A DNA stretch of 64,000 nucleotides from positions 1,550,001 to 1,614,000 of the forward strand of contig OY969903.1 in the NCBI GenBank assembly GCA_963704405.1, given 5' to 3'. This DNA is from MFD01213-c1 sp963704405. GTDB taxonomy: Bacteria > Planctomycetota > Phycisphaerae > Tepidisphaerales > Tepidisphaeraceae. The notes under the pieces are model-generated. The model ran no database searches. It saw only the letters and a list, made by a program, of their open reading frames with translations, and was not told where the DNA came from. Positions 8,935 to 17,578 of the stretch are shown piece by piece. A program made the position numbers and the translations under genes. The stretch's first letter is position 1. Every line of letters starts with the position of its first letter.

Positions 8935-9711
8935 CTAGAAGTCGTCACTTAGGACCGCAAGCACAGTGTTTCTGAAAAAGTGCCGGCTCATCTGTGGGAA
9001 CTGCTTTTCCATGACTTTCAATTGTCGGACAATTTCTTTCGTTCGTCGGAACCTGTCCGGATATCGGCGATGCCGAATGAAGTCTTTCGCCTTGTACGCA
9101 CGAACTGAGAATGGCTCTGAGTGAAAATCGATGTTTCCCGTGACCGGATTTCCCAAGTAGGCGAAGTGACATTCATCTTTTCGCAACCCGCTGTTGTCTG
9201 ACTTAAGCGGTGGCGGAATTGGATTTGGAAGGCGTGCGACATCCATGAGCCAACTGTTGCCGATCACATCAGAATGGATTGGGGCGAGTTCATGGATATT
9301 TCCCACATCGGGAAAGACGTAGAAACAACTTCCAGCATGATGGCCGAAGGATTGCCGCAGAATTGACATCTGTTCGTGCTCGACTTTGAATCGCCGTCCA
9401 CGTTTCTTCGTTACCGTGTGAGATGCCTTGAACTGGAATAAAATCGCGAACCCACCAAGACTCGTGGCCGCATCAAACCCGAGTTGATTTTCCTGCAACT
9501 GCGTTAGACCGAACCAGACGATTCGGTGTGGCCAGGGCACGTGATGAACGAACGCATTCTCTGATGCGAATTGCGAGCAAAATGTAAGCTCCAAAGTCTT
9601 TTCGGTGAGATTCCCACTGCCCGTCGCAGCCGCCGCGACCGCAGGATTGGTAGGACTTCCGAACGGAATCGATCCTACGGGAGACGAAGTTGTGGAAAAC
9701 ACGCTCGACAT
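8935..9711 (-). CDS. Hypothetical protein with possible PD-(D/E)xK-like core
   Basis: A 258-residue protein from the ATG at 9711; an in-frame TTG at 9753 could extend it. Residues 35-96 contain an ordered set resembling the restriction-like nuclease core: E37/E41 on a helix, D80 in LGFDAA, and QFK at 93-95 at the end of a beta-strand (FAILFQFKAS). The rest is rich in Phe, His and basic residues, without a recognised domain. It is divergent from a gene with a DUF4365-type core, suggesting a joint regulatory region. The nuclease reading is inference from pattern only. Confidence 0.6.
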   Translation of the reverse strand: MSSVFSTTSSPVGSIPFGSPTNPAVAAAATGSGNLTEKTLELTFCSQFASENAFVHHVPWPHRIVWFGLTQLQENQLGFDAATSLGGFAILFQFKASHTVTKKRGRRFKVEHEQMSILRQSFGHHAGSCFYVFPDVGNIHELAPIHSDVIGNSWLMDVARLPNPIPPPLKSDNSGLRKDECHFAYLGNPVTGNIDFHSEPFSVRAYKAKDFIRHRRYPDRFRRTKEIVRQLKVMEKQFPQMSRHFFRNTVLAVLSDDF

Positions 9712-9752
9712 GGACCATATTATACCCTCACAGCGATCAACCTTTAATTCCA

Positions 9753-11057
9753 ATGCCGGATGACGAACCAGTCGTAGTCAATACAGCCGACCGAGAGGCC
9801 GCAACGCGGGCGCTTACGCATAACTGGCCGAATCTGGAACGCACGAGCCCGAAGTACATCGCGCTTCACAAGGCCTTGGCGGAATTTCACAACTTCTCCG
9901 GGCAAGAGAGCTTTGAGCTTCGTTACAACCTCCGACCTCCTAGGGACCGTATTGACAAGTTGAAACAGCAACTCATGCGTGGGCAGCTTACCGATGAAGA
10001 ATTTCGGGCTCGCCTGAAAGCGGACGCCGAACGGCCGATCGATCTCGAAATGCTCACCGAATTTTGCAAGGCGTTTGAAAACAACGTCTCGCACTACAGC
10101 GCCGTCCTACAGAAGTCTGTCATTGCCCTGCAACACCACGATTCCGCGGCATGGCAGGCAAACGAAACTGCCATCGATGACCATATTGCAGTGTTGAACG
10201 GCAAATTGCCGCTGTGGCGTGAAAACCTTGAGACAGTCTTTGAGTTCCTAGAGGAATTACGGATTGGATCGGGAGACGGCCTTCTGAAAATCGGCAAGTT
10301 TGAAGCAACCTCCGCACATTGGCTTGCACAACTTCTATTTAAGCGAATGACCGAGGGCTGGCGCTCTTGCAAGCAGGTGTCCGAACGGAGCATCCGAGAT
10401 CCGCGTTACCTATATTCAATGACAGCCATCGAGTTATTCGCGAGGCAATGGCTTCAGACGTTCCCCGCGCCACAAAGCATTAGCGAACGGCTTCGCGAGG
10501 AGTTCATTCGGGCCCGGCTCGCACTTAAGCGTGCTGTACCGGCCGCGACAGCTGGTTCGGCAGCAGCGGTGAGGGCCTCTGCTGACACTATTCAACCTGA
10601 TCAGTCAATCGATAACGAGAGTCGCGAGCTTGTATTGATCGGCGAGATATTAGCGCTCGTGGGAAGTGCCGGCCACATTTACCGCACCATCCCCGACCCG
10701 GACTGGGGAATCGACGGTGAAATAGAATTCAAGGATAGCGCCGGCCGAGCGAGCGGGCGGCGGATATATGTGCAATTGAAGTCGGGTGATTCCCATCTCG
10801 TGCATCGGAATCGTGACAACCAAGAAGTTTTCACCGTGAAGAAATTACGACACCTCGAATATTGGGGTCAACAAAACAATCCGGTCATGCTCGTGATTCG
10901 ACAATCATCCGGCATGATCCGGTGGATGGACGTGAGAGCCTACGTGAGACGGAATGGGCAGACCAACCATCAGATTATTTTTCGGGGAGAAACCGTTACG
11001 CGAGAGACCATCCGGCAACTTGCAGCGAACTTATTAACGTCAAGTCCCGACCCATGA
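9753..11057 (+). CDS. Protein with C-terminal DUF4365 (nuclease-like) domain
   Basis: A 434-residue protein from the ATG at 9753. The N-terminal about 260 residues are helical and highly charged with no recognised domain. The C-terminal region (about 285-425) matches the DUF4365 pattern: IYRTIPDPDWGIDGEIEF, then IYVQLKSG, giving D321 and Q341-K343 of a PD-(D/E)xK-like core. DUF4365 domains occur in defence and mobile-element proteins. The gene is divergent from the QFK-containing gene at 8935-9711. A role in cleaving invading nucleic acid is plausible but unproven. Confidence 0.72.
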   Translation: MPDDEPVVVNTADREAATRALTHNWPNLERTSPKYIALHKALAEFHNFSGQESFELRYNLRPPRDRIDKLKQQLMRGQLTDEEFRARLKADAERPIDLEMLTEFCKAFENNVSHYSAVLQKSVIALQHHDSAAWQANETAIDDHIAVLNGKLPLWRENLETVFEFLEELRIGSGDGLLKIGKFEATSAHWLAQLLFKRMTEGWRSCKQVSERSIRDPRYLYSMTAIELFARQWLQTFPAPQSISERLREEFIRARLALKRAVPAATAGSAAAVRASADTIQPDQSIDNESRELVLIGEILALVGSAGHIYRTIPDPDWGIDGEIEFKDSAGRASGRRIYVQLKSGDSHLVHRNRDNQEVFTVKKLRHLEYWGQQNNPVMLVIRQSSGMIRWMDVRAYVRRNGQTNHQIIFRGETVTRETIRQLAANLLTSSPDP

Positions 11058-11167
11058 CTTGAACGAGAGCATTCTAATCCCTCAAAATTGTAACGATTGA
11101 TCGCAATCTCTTTTCTTGGCGACCGAGCATTGGTAACCTCCTTCCCGTAAAATTTACGAAAGGGGCC

Positions 11168-11608
11168 ATGCGAACACGTATCACTCCACAGGGTCGCCGA
11201 TTCGGTTTACTCGCCCTCAACGGGGCACTCATCCTCGTTACCGTGAGTAGTTTCCTCTGGAAAATGATCGACGAAGGCCATGCCGCCGCCTTCTTGCAAT
11301 CGGTCGAACATTCGATCAGACATTCCCATGTTTCCCGGCACGATCTTCAGTTTTGGGGCATCGTGTTGCCCCTCGTGCTCCTCTTTATGTCATGGAAGTC
11401 TCCCAAACACATGCTCCTTCACCTCATCGGCATATCGGTTGTGGCGGTAACCCTCTATACCGTCACATGGGGGTTATGGTGGGCGGTCACGTCCTGGGCG
11501 GCGGCCGCTACGGCTCGGCAAAATGAGCTCGACCGTATGCATAACGCTCCAAGCGCGTATCAGCAGCAGCCGTCAAACAATCGACAGCAGACGGCTGGAA
11601 ACCCATAA
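11168..11608 (+). CDS. Hypothetical membrane protein
   Basis: A 146-residue protein with membrane segments at about 12-31, 60-76 and 83-112, then a Gln/Asn-rich polar tail that ends TAGNP. GGGG lies just before the ATG. Its polar Gln-rich tail recalls the membrane protein at 1162-1599, though I cannot show homology. It sits between the DUF4365 gene and the convergent Abi-alpha gene. Confidence 0.55.
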   Translation: MRTRITPQGRRFGLLALNGALILVTVSSFLWKMIDEGHAAAFLQSVEHSIRHSHVSRHDLQFWGIVLPLVLLFMSWKSPKHMLLHLIGISVVAVTLYTVTWGLWWAVTSWAAAATARQNELDRMHNAPSAYQQQPSNNRQQTAGNP

Positions 11609-11642
11609 CGGTGGAAGAATGGGTTGGCCGCTCAACTTCTCG

Positions 11643-12404
11643 TCAATCGTCGATGCAGACGGTCTTAAACAGCAATCCAAAAGTGGTTAGAACCGCCACC
11701 ACCTTGTAGATGATAAAGGAACCAGCATTGTTCGATTCGTACGCCACGGGACAACGGTCTAATCGAATAAGATTCAAATGCTCAAGATGCTCAACATAGA
11801 GTTGATACTGGTGAGGATCTACTAATTCCAAGTGAATCGGTGCAATGAACGATGTTCCCCTGATGGATTCCGGTGGCACTGGGTAGAGCGCGGAAGCGAT
11901 CAATGCCGCATCTGTGGGAAGCATCGACTCTGCTATTGGTGCGAGCAAATCTACGCGGACACGAAACGATAATCCCGCAGGTTCTATGAGGGATAAAATC
12001 AATGCTTCATCTGGGGCCAATTGCGCAATGATCATGACAAATGCGGGGTGAGCTTCATTTTGTCTTTCCCGATCGATCGCCCGTTTCAACAAGTTTGAAT
12101 ATAACTTCTTCAAATGGCTTGCATCAGGCGCGAATTGCAACACCTGGAACACCGGACCGGCGATGTAGCCCGGCGCTTCCACGTGACGTTCTGCGGGCAC
12201 CGCGTTTCGTATGTCTTCCAGCCACCGAGAAAAGCGATCCTGCCAAGTCGCCATTAACTGAAGTGGGATGGTAAATAAACGAAAGGTTTTCGCTGACTCT
12301 TCAAGCAAGGCTCCAACTTGCAAAGCCGCTTTTCCGAGCACATCGGAATATGCTTTGGCTATCACTTCATCCGGAAAAACTTTTACGAGTGCTGCTGATT
12401 CCAT
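11643..12404 (-). CDS. Abi-alpha / DUF4393 family protein
   Basis: A 253-residue protein with the hallmark of the abortive-infection alpha (DUF4393) family: GPVFQVLQFAPDASHLKKLY, LLKRAIDRE, then HPAFVMIIAQLAPDEALIL (about residues 83-140). A C-terminal hydrophobic segment (about 226-246) could insert in the membrane. The name derives from a lactococcal phage-resistance protein; the mechanism is unknown. It lies downstream of the second ATPase gene in the same orientation, separated by 243 non-coding bases that could hold its own promoter. Confidence 0.78.
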   Translation of the reverse strand: MESAALVKVFPDEVIAKAYSDVLGKAALQVGALLEESAKTFRLFTIPLQLMATWQDRFSRWLEDIRNAVPAERHVEAPGYIAGPVFQVLQFAPDASHLKKLYSNLLKRAIDRERQNEAHPAFVMIIAQLAPDEALILSLIEPAGLSFRVRVDLLAPIAESMLPTDAALIASALYPVPPESIRGTSFIAPIHLELVDPHQYQLYVEHLEHLNLIRLDRCPVAYESNNAGSFIIYKVVAVLTTFGLLFKTVCIDD

Positions 12405-12647
12405 GCCAGATCTACCTCACTTCTTATAGGTACCCGACGGTTTGATCGTTGGGCCCAGTGTAGTCGAAGCCAATATGTTAGAAACAAAGCAAAAAAAGCT
12501 GCTCGTAAGGGTAGGGAATCCTTCCCCGTCAGAAACGGATTTGCATTGATACCCGACAATACTTTGAAGCACGATTATGTCAATAAGCATATCCGGCGTT
12601 CTCGCGGATTATTTGGGTTGCCTCAGGTTTTTATGGGCTTTACTACG

Positions 12648-14444
12648 TCATCGCTTGGAATCGCGCAGTCTATGTGAAACTGCGCGTCTGGCGGTCGTCG
12701 GTTCTGTGTTCGCACCCGCATCTTTCACATCCTGAATGAATTTTGCCTGTCGCTCTTGCATGAGACGCTTGGCTTCCGGCATCGGCATCGCGAATTTTAG
12801 TTTTTTGTATCGTTGCCGTAGGTATGCTTTGACTGCCTTGGCATCTTTCTTTACCGCCGACACGTCGAATGTTCGGAGTGCCAACGGTGCGCTCATGCCC
12901 ACAAGTCGGGCAACGCATTCGCGGTCATCCTGCGATGCAACTTCTTGCATACGGCGAAACCATTGGACGTCGAGCGATTCAATCGTGACGCTTGATCGTT
13001 CCTTTCCATAAACAGGAACAAGCATCGGTACTTCTGCTATGGTCCGGCCTTCGCTTTCCTGTTCCGATTCCATCTTTGATGCACCGCGACGCGTACTTTC
13101 ACCGGCTTGCTCTGCCACATTCTTCCATTCATTGTCGTATATCCGGGCCAGGTTATCGTCTTCCGGCAGCCGCCGTGATTCCGTGTGGCCGGTTGATTCA
13201 CCGACATCTTCACTTGATCCTCTGCCGGTGCCGTGTCCGCGTGTCTGCGATAGCGTTTCGATGATTCGCGTTTCTTCGCGATGAGCAATCACTTTGGTTG
13301 AATAGAGTTCAAGTTGTACCTTGTCGGGGTTGAGCGTTCGCATGTACAGCCATTTGGTGAGTGCATCAAGATCGTCCATGTGTTCCATCCGGAATACGAC
13401 TTTGCTGCTCGCGCTCGCCATGACGGAGTCGTAGATTTTCTCACCGGCTTTGCCTTCATTTTTGAGCTGCTTCGGGTACTGATGGGCGAGCGTCAGATGC
13501 AGGCCGTAGCCCCGTGCCTGGTCGAGATTTTTGGCAATGGTTTCGGTCACGAAGTTTTGAAACTCATCGACGTAGACGTAGAAGGGTTTGGGATCGCTCT
13601 CCTTGTCTCGTTCTTTGGCTGCTGTCCAGAGATCGGAAAGCATCATTGTTGCAAACAGTTGGCAGTCCACGTCGGTAAGTTTCCCGCGTGCTTGCGAACA
13701 ATTGACGAGAATGATCGATCCTTTTTCCATTGCCTCGCGGAGATCGAGCGAGACATTCGTCTGCCCGAACGATGCTTCGAGCAAATCGCTACGGATGAAG
13801 GCCGATAGACGATTAAGCGTGCTGCCGATTTGATCCTCGAATTTATCAGCCGTGTATCGATTGGCCCGCTGCCAATCGCGACGGGCCATCGGATCCTTTG
13901 TAGCTTCGATGAGGTGTTGGCGGAATGCCGCGTCCTCAAGAAGCGGCACAAGTTCGGTCAACGTCGCTTGCCGGTCATAGAGCAGCCGCAGCGTATTTTG
14001 AAGCCAGCGAGAGAGAAGCGGTGTTTGCCACACCGAAGCGGCGCCGAATACGTGCAATACGGCACTCATCATGGCGCCGACGACAACGGCGGCGGTTGCA
14101 GTCGTGCGACGTTTGAGAAGATTGTATGCGATTACCCATTCGTCCTGGGTGAGGTCAATCGGAATCACCGGGCGCTCGAGCGCCGCAGGCCCACCAGCGG
14201 CCAGCCAATTTATCGTGTTGCGATAGACCGAGCCGTGCGGATCGAGAAGCAGAAGGCCCGATTTCGTCCGTGGCCATGCTTTGATGTCTTGACGGACGAG
14301 ATGTTCGAGGAGCTTTGATTTCCCGACGCCCGTGGAACCGACGACGTAAAGGTGACGACCGCGTTGTGCTTCATTCATGCCGAGATCGGCGGGTGCAGTG
14401 CGGATACGTCCCAGTCGAATTGAGTTTCCCGAATTTCCCACCAT
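12648..14444 (-). CDS. Type IV coupling / HerA-like DNA translocase ATPase
   Basis: A 598-residue protein with Walker A GSTGVGKS (36-43), LLLLDPHGSVY shortly after, and Walker B FYVYVDEFQNF near residue 293, followed by LTLAHQYPKQL. This order is typical of VirD4/TraD/TraG-type hexameric ATPases that pump DNA. The C-terminal 200 residues are charged and low-complexity, with a basic end. No N-terminal membrane helices are visible, so it may act as a soluble translocase. It is the second such ATPase in the region and, unlike the first, is intact. Confidence 0.85.
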   Translation of the reverse strand: MVGNSGNSIRLGRIRTAPADLGMNEAQRGRHLYVVGSTGVGKSKLLEHLVRQDIKAWPRTKSGLLLLDPHGSVYRNTINWLAAGGPAALERPVIPIDLTQDEWVIAYNLLKRRTTATAAVVVGAMMSAVLHVFGAASVWQTPLLSRWLQNTLRLLYDRQATLTELVPLLEDAAFRQHLIEATKDPMARRDWQRANRYTADKFEDQIGSTLNRLSAFIRSDLLEASFGQTNVSLDLREAMEKGSIILVNCSQARGKLTDVDCQLFATMMLSDLWTAAKERDKESDPKPFYVYVDEFQNFVTETIAKNLDQARGYGLHLTLAHQYPKQLKNEGKAGEKIYDSVMASASSKVVFRMEHMDDLDALTKWLYMRTLNPDKVQLELYSTKVIAHREETRIIETLSQTRGHGTGRGSSEDVGESTGHTESRRLPEDDNLARIYDNEWKNVAEQAGESTRRGASKMESEQESEGRTIAEVPMLVPVYGKERSSVTIESLDVQWFRRMQEVASQDDRECVARLVGMSAPLALRTFDVSAVKKDAKAVKAYLRQRYKKLKFAMPMPEAKRLMQERQAKFIQDVKDAGANTEPTTARRAVSHRLRDSKR

Positions 14445-14547
14445 TCGTCATTGTATCCATCATTTAATTTCCGACAATTACCGCACCAAATATGAAACAA
14501 AACATCAAATTCCAAGAACGTCAGGGCCGTACCAACACCAGCCCGAT

Positions 14548-15453
14548 TTAGAAGATAGTATCGTTTAGATATGCTGTGTTCGTCACGGCACCCTTAAAGA
14601 TCGCCATCCATGAGTCGAGCAACGAATCAATAGTTGGTCGCTCATCGGGACTGATCGCGAGCATCCGAGTCAGAAGCGAGAAGATTCCGGCCCCAATTTC
14701 GCCGGGAATATGTGGAATCCTGTTAAGGACAATATCGTCCATGTAGTCATTTGCTTCCTGTTGCGGGTTTTCGCCGGTAAATAACTCCGCGAGCACAAGA
14801 CCGAGTTGGAAAACATCCGACCGCGCGATGACAACAGGTTCCCGCCGCAAGTATTTTACCAATTCGGGGGTACGATATCGGAGAGGCATTCCGGGACCCT
14901 GACTGATCTTGATCATTTTTCGGTCATCATCGTCCTCATCGACTCCACTCAATTTCATCAGACCAAAGTCGCCGATTACACAAGAACGGCCTTTAACAAA
15001 AATGTTATCAGGCTTGAGATCGCGATGGACAACCTTGGGTTTCTGTCCTTCCAAGAATCGTAAGACGGAAAGCATTTGAATCGCATACGTTAGCTTTTCG
15101 GTGATTGAGCAATCTTCCTTAATGATGTCCCGCAACGTATTCGGCAAATATTCCGCCACAACAAATGGATGATGAGTGTAATACGTACCTTCATCGAAAA
15201 CTCTCATGATGCCGGGATGAGAAATTGCCCTGAGCAGTTTCACTTCCGCGAGAAACTTGTTCTTGGCCTTCGGTGTTGAGATGCGACGAAAGACCTTGAT
15301 TGCAAATAGCACGCCCTTGTTCAAGCCGGATGTTCCGACCGCGAGAAACGTCATCGCATTCTTCCCAGGACCGAGAGGATGTACTCCTTCATACCACTCT
15401 TGAGAATCACCCTGGATACCCTTCCACCGCTCCAATTCAAAATGGTCGCTCAC
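14548..15453 (-). CDS. Serine/threonine protein kinase
   Basis: A 301-residue eukaryotic-like kinase, little more than the catalytic domain. Visible elements are a glycine-poor nucleotide loop LGPGKN (27-32), the ATP-binding lysine K53 in AIKVF, E70 on helix C, the catalytic loop HRDLKPDN (143-150, D145) and DFG at 162-164. No membrane segment or sensory domain follows. It lies 104 bases upstream of the ATPase gene in the same direction and may be co-transcribed. Kinases occur in some phage-defence systems, so a defence role is possible but not shown. Confidence 0.9.
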   Translation of the reverse strand: MSDHFELERWKGIQGDSQEWYEGVHPLGPGKNAMTFLAVGTSGLNKGVLFAIKVFRRISTPKAKNKFLAEVKLLRAISHPGIMRVFDEGTYYTHHPFVVAEYLPNTLRDIIKEDCSITEKLTYAIQMLSVLRFLEGQKPKVVHRDLKPDNIFVKGRSCVIGDFGLMKLSGVDEDDDDRKMIKISQGPGMPLRYRTPELVKYLRREPVVIARSDVFQLGLVLAELFTGENPQQEANDYMDDIVLNRIPHIPGEIGAGIFSLLTRMLAISPDERPTIDSLLDSWMAIFKGAVTNTAYLNDTIF

Positions 15454-15604
15454 GACTGATCCTCGCTTTCTTGGCTTACTGGCTTGCGACTGCCTAGCAA
15501 AAATTATCTTCGCGCGATTCCGCGCGGGTCACTACTGGCATTATACAGCGCAACAAGGCCATTTTTTCTTGCTGTATCCTCTATGTTCGCGATATAATAT
15601 ACGC

Positions 15605-17578
15605 ATGGACAGCAACAAATATTTTCTCTATGCCCGCAAATCGACCGATGACCCAAAGCGTCAATTGCGGAGCATCAAAGATCAAATCGCCGAAGCCCGC
15701 GACCTCGCCAGCCGCGAAGGCATCGTCATCGTCGATACCTTCATCGAAAAGCAGACAGCGAAGAAGCCGGGCCGTCCCATCTTCAACGAAATGCTCGAAC
15801 GCATCGAGCGGGGCGAAGCGTCAGGCATCCTCGCGTGGCATCCCGATCGCCTAGCCCGTAACTCGCTCGATGGTGGACGGCTCATCTGGCTCGTCGATAC
15901 TGGCAAGATCGTCGGCCTCAAGTTTCCGAGCTTCCGTTTCGACATCACACCGCAAGGAAAGCTCTCGCTTGCCATCGAATTCGGCATCAGCAAGTATTAC
16001 GTTGACAAGCTCTCGGAAGACATCAAACGCGGCATCCGCCAAAAGGTGCAGAACGGCATTTGGCCGCACGTCGCCCCGCTTGGATACCTCAACCACAACG
16101 CAACAAAAACGATCGTGGCCGACCCTGAAAAGGCCCCGCTCATTCGCAAGGCGTATGAAATGTACGCTACCGGCAACTACACCCTGCGGCAGGTCAAAAC
16201 GAGGTTCGCCAATTTAGGTCTCTGCGGGCCGAAGGGCGGCGTTCTTTCAGTGGCAAACTTCCAGTACATCCTCAAGAATCCCGTCTATTATGGACTCATC
16301 CGCTTCCACGATGAGTACCACAACGGCAAGCACGAGCCCATCATCACAAAGGAACTATTCGACTGTGCCCAGGCCGTAATGTCGGAGAAGTCGAAGCCAA
16401 AATCCGACAAGCTTAAACCATACCTCTATCGCGGGCTTTTCCATTGTGGCGAATGTGGCCGTCTCGTCACTGCTGAAACGCAAAAGGGCCATAACTACCT
16501 GCGCTGCTCCAAGTGGGAAGTGAAATGCTCACAGCGGTACGTTCGAGAGGAGGCAATCGCAGGACAAATTACCGACGCTTTGCGGCTCGTCGCATTGCCC
16601 GCCGAATGGGCGGACTGGATGCTCGCCGAAGCAGAGGTAGAGCAAACGACGGCCGCCGAGGTGATCGAATCTCAGACCAAAGCAGTCAAACTGGAAATGG
16701 CGGCGTTCGATGACCGCCTCGACCGTCTCATGACGGCCTATGTTGAAACTGTGTTATCGCTGCCGGAGTACAAAATTGCGAAAAACAAATTGATGGATGA
16801 GAAGCACGGTTTGACCGAAAAACTGGCGAGGATCCAAAAGGATCAGTCATCAGCCTTCGAACCGCTCAAAAACTTTATTACAGCCTCAAAAGAGGCCGGA
16901 ATTCTGGCAGACACAGGATCAGACGAACAAAAACGCGACTTTTTCAAAAAAGTCGCTTCGAACCCAAACGTGTTCAATCGGGAGCTTCGGTTCGAACCAC
17001 GCGGAGCGTGGCAACTCGTTGCAGGACAAGGCTCTTTTGCCCAACACAACACCGCGTCGGATATTTCCGACGCGGTGTTCGCTGGTGAAACTCGCGATGT
17101 CGAACGAAAGCGGAGAGGGGGGGATTCGAACCCCCGTGACGGTTTAAGCCGCCAACAGCATTTCCAGTGCTGCTCCTTCAGCCGCTCGGACACCTCTCCA
17201 GGACTGCAATTCCAGCAGCGGGGGGAGCATCTTAATCAAGTGTTGCGGCGCTTTCCACGGTTTGGTGATGGGGTAATTTTTTCCGGTGGCGATGGCATTG
17301 GTCCGAGCGTCTTTCGCGCTGCACATGAAAACAGGTCGCATTTTGAACGTGCTCGCCGCATTCGGTTTTTTATGTCCGTTTTTTGCCACATCGGGTCACA
17401 TCATCATCATTGCGGGTTGCCGGATTCGGTTGATGTCGGCGGATTCATTTTTAATCCGGTGATCTTTAATGCATACGCATATTTGCACGGGGCGGCGGGG
17501 GGGAGCTTTACCTTTAAGCCGCCGTTGTTTTGGGTGAATTGCAGGTTGCCATTGGAGCCGAGCAGCGTGACGGATTGA
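15605..17578 (+). CDS. Large serine recombinase, open frame running into tRNA-Ser
   Basis: The N-terminal resolvase domain begins MDSNKYFLYARKSTDD with the probable nucleophile S13. It is followed by a recombinase domain (about 165-260) and a zinc beta-ribbon with FHCGECGRL and LRCSKWEVKC (about 280-310). A coiled-coil region (about 335-450) comes next. The upstream TTG at 15569 is less likely. From about residue 457 (base 16975) the frame enters the 139-bp repeat. It then passes antisense through tRNA-Ser and into the fucosidase gene, stopping only at 17578. The last about 150 residues are therefore junction-derived and probably not part of the ancestral protein. Confidence 0.85.
   Translation: MDSNKYFLYARKSTDDPKRQLRSIKDQIAEARDLASREGIVIVDTFIEKQTAKKPGRPIFNEMLERIERGEASGILAWHPDRLARNSLDGGRLIWLVDTGKIVGLKFPSFRFDITPQGKLSLAIEFGISKYYVDKLSEDIKRGIRQKVQNGIWPHVAPLGYLNHNATKTIVADPEKAPLIRKAYEMYATGNYTLRQVKTRFANLGLCGPKGGVLSVANFQYILKNPVYYGLIRFHDEYHNGKHEPIITKELFDCAQAVMSEKSKPKSDKLKPYLYRGLFHCGECGRLVTAETQKGHNYLRCSKWEVKCSQRYVREEAIAGQITDALRLVALPAEWADWMLAEAEVEQTTAAEVIESQTKAVKLEMAAFDDRLDRLMTAYVETVLSLPEYKIAKNKLMDEKHGLTEKLARIQKDQSSAFEPLKNFITASKEAGILADTGSDEQKRDFFKKVASNPNVFNRELRFEPRGAWQLVAGQGSFAQHNTASDISDAVFAGETRDVERKRRGGDSNPRDGLSRQQHFQCCSFSRSDTSPGLQFQQRGEHLNQVLRRFPRFGDGVIFSGGDGIGPSVFRAAHENRSHFERARRIRFFMSVFCHIGSHHHHCGLPDSVDVGGFIFNPVIFNAYAYLHGAAGGSFTFKPPLFWVNCRLPLEPSSVTD
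16975..17113 (+). repeat. 139-bp inverted repeat, right copy
   Basis: Identical to the reverse complement of 2024-2162. It encodes, in frame with the recombinase, a peptide beginning FNRELRFEPRGAWQLVAG. A perfect 32-base palindrome with a 4-base loop lies at 17048-17079. Its right end falls 3 bases inside the tRNA-Ser 3' end, so it marks the junction of accessory region and chromosome. Confidence 0.9.
17111..17199 (-). tRNA. tRNA-Ser(GGA)
   Basis: The reverse complement folds as a class II tRNA. The acceptor arms are GGAGAGG and CCTCTCC. The anticodon stem CAGCA/TGCTG encloses loop CTGGAAA (anticodon GGA). A long variable arm follows, then the T arm GGGGG-TTCGAAT-CCCCC. No CCA is encoded. 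Its 3' end faces the accessory region, as expected of a tRNA used as an integration site. Confidence 0.95.

Noticed and set aside
1..17110. Search for a direct repeat of the tRNA-Ser 3' end as a left attachment site
   Set aside because: No copy of the ggattcgaacccc segment was seen left of the tRNA, so the left boundary of the element is either outside the window or not tRNA-type.
17144..17389. 81-codon minus-strand frame overlapping tRNA-Ser
   Set aside because: Its C-terminal third is the tRNA itself; no family recognised and no ribosome site, so not annotated as a gene.
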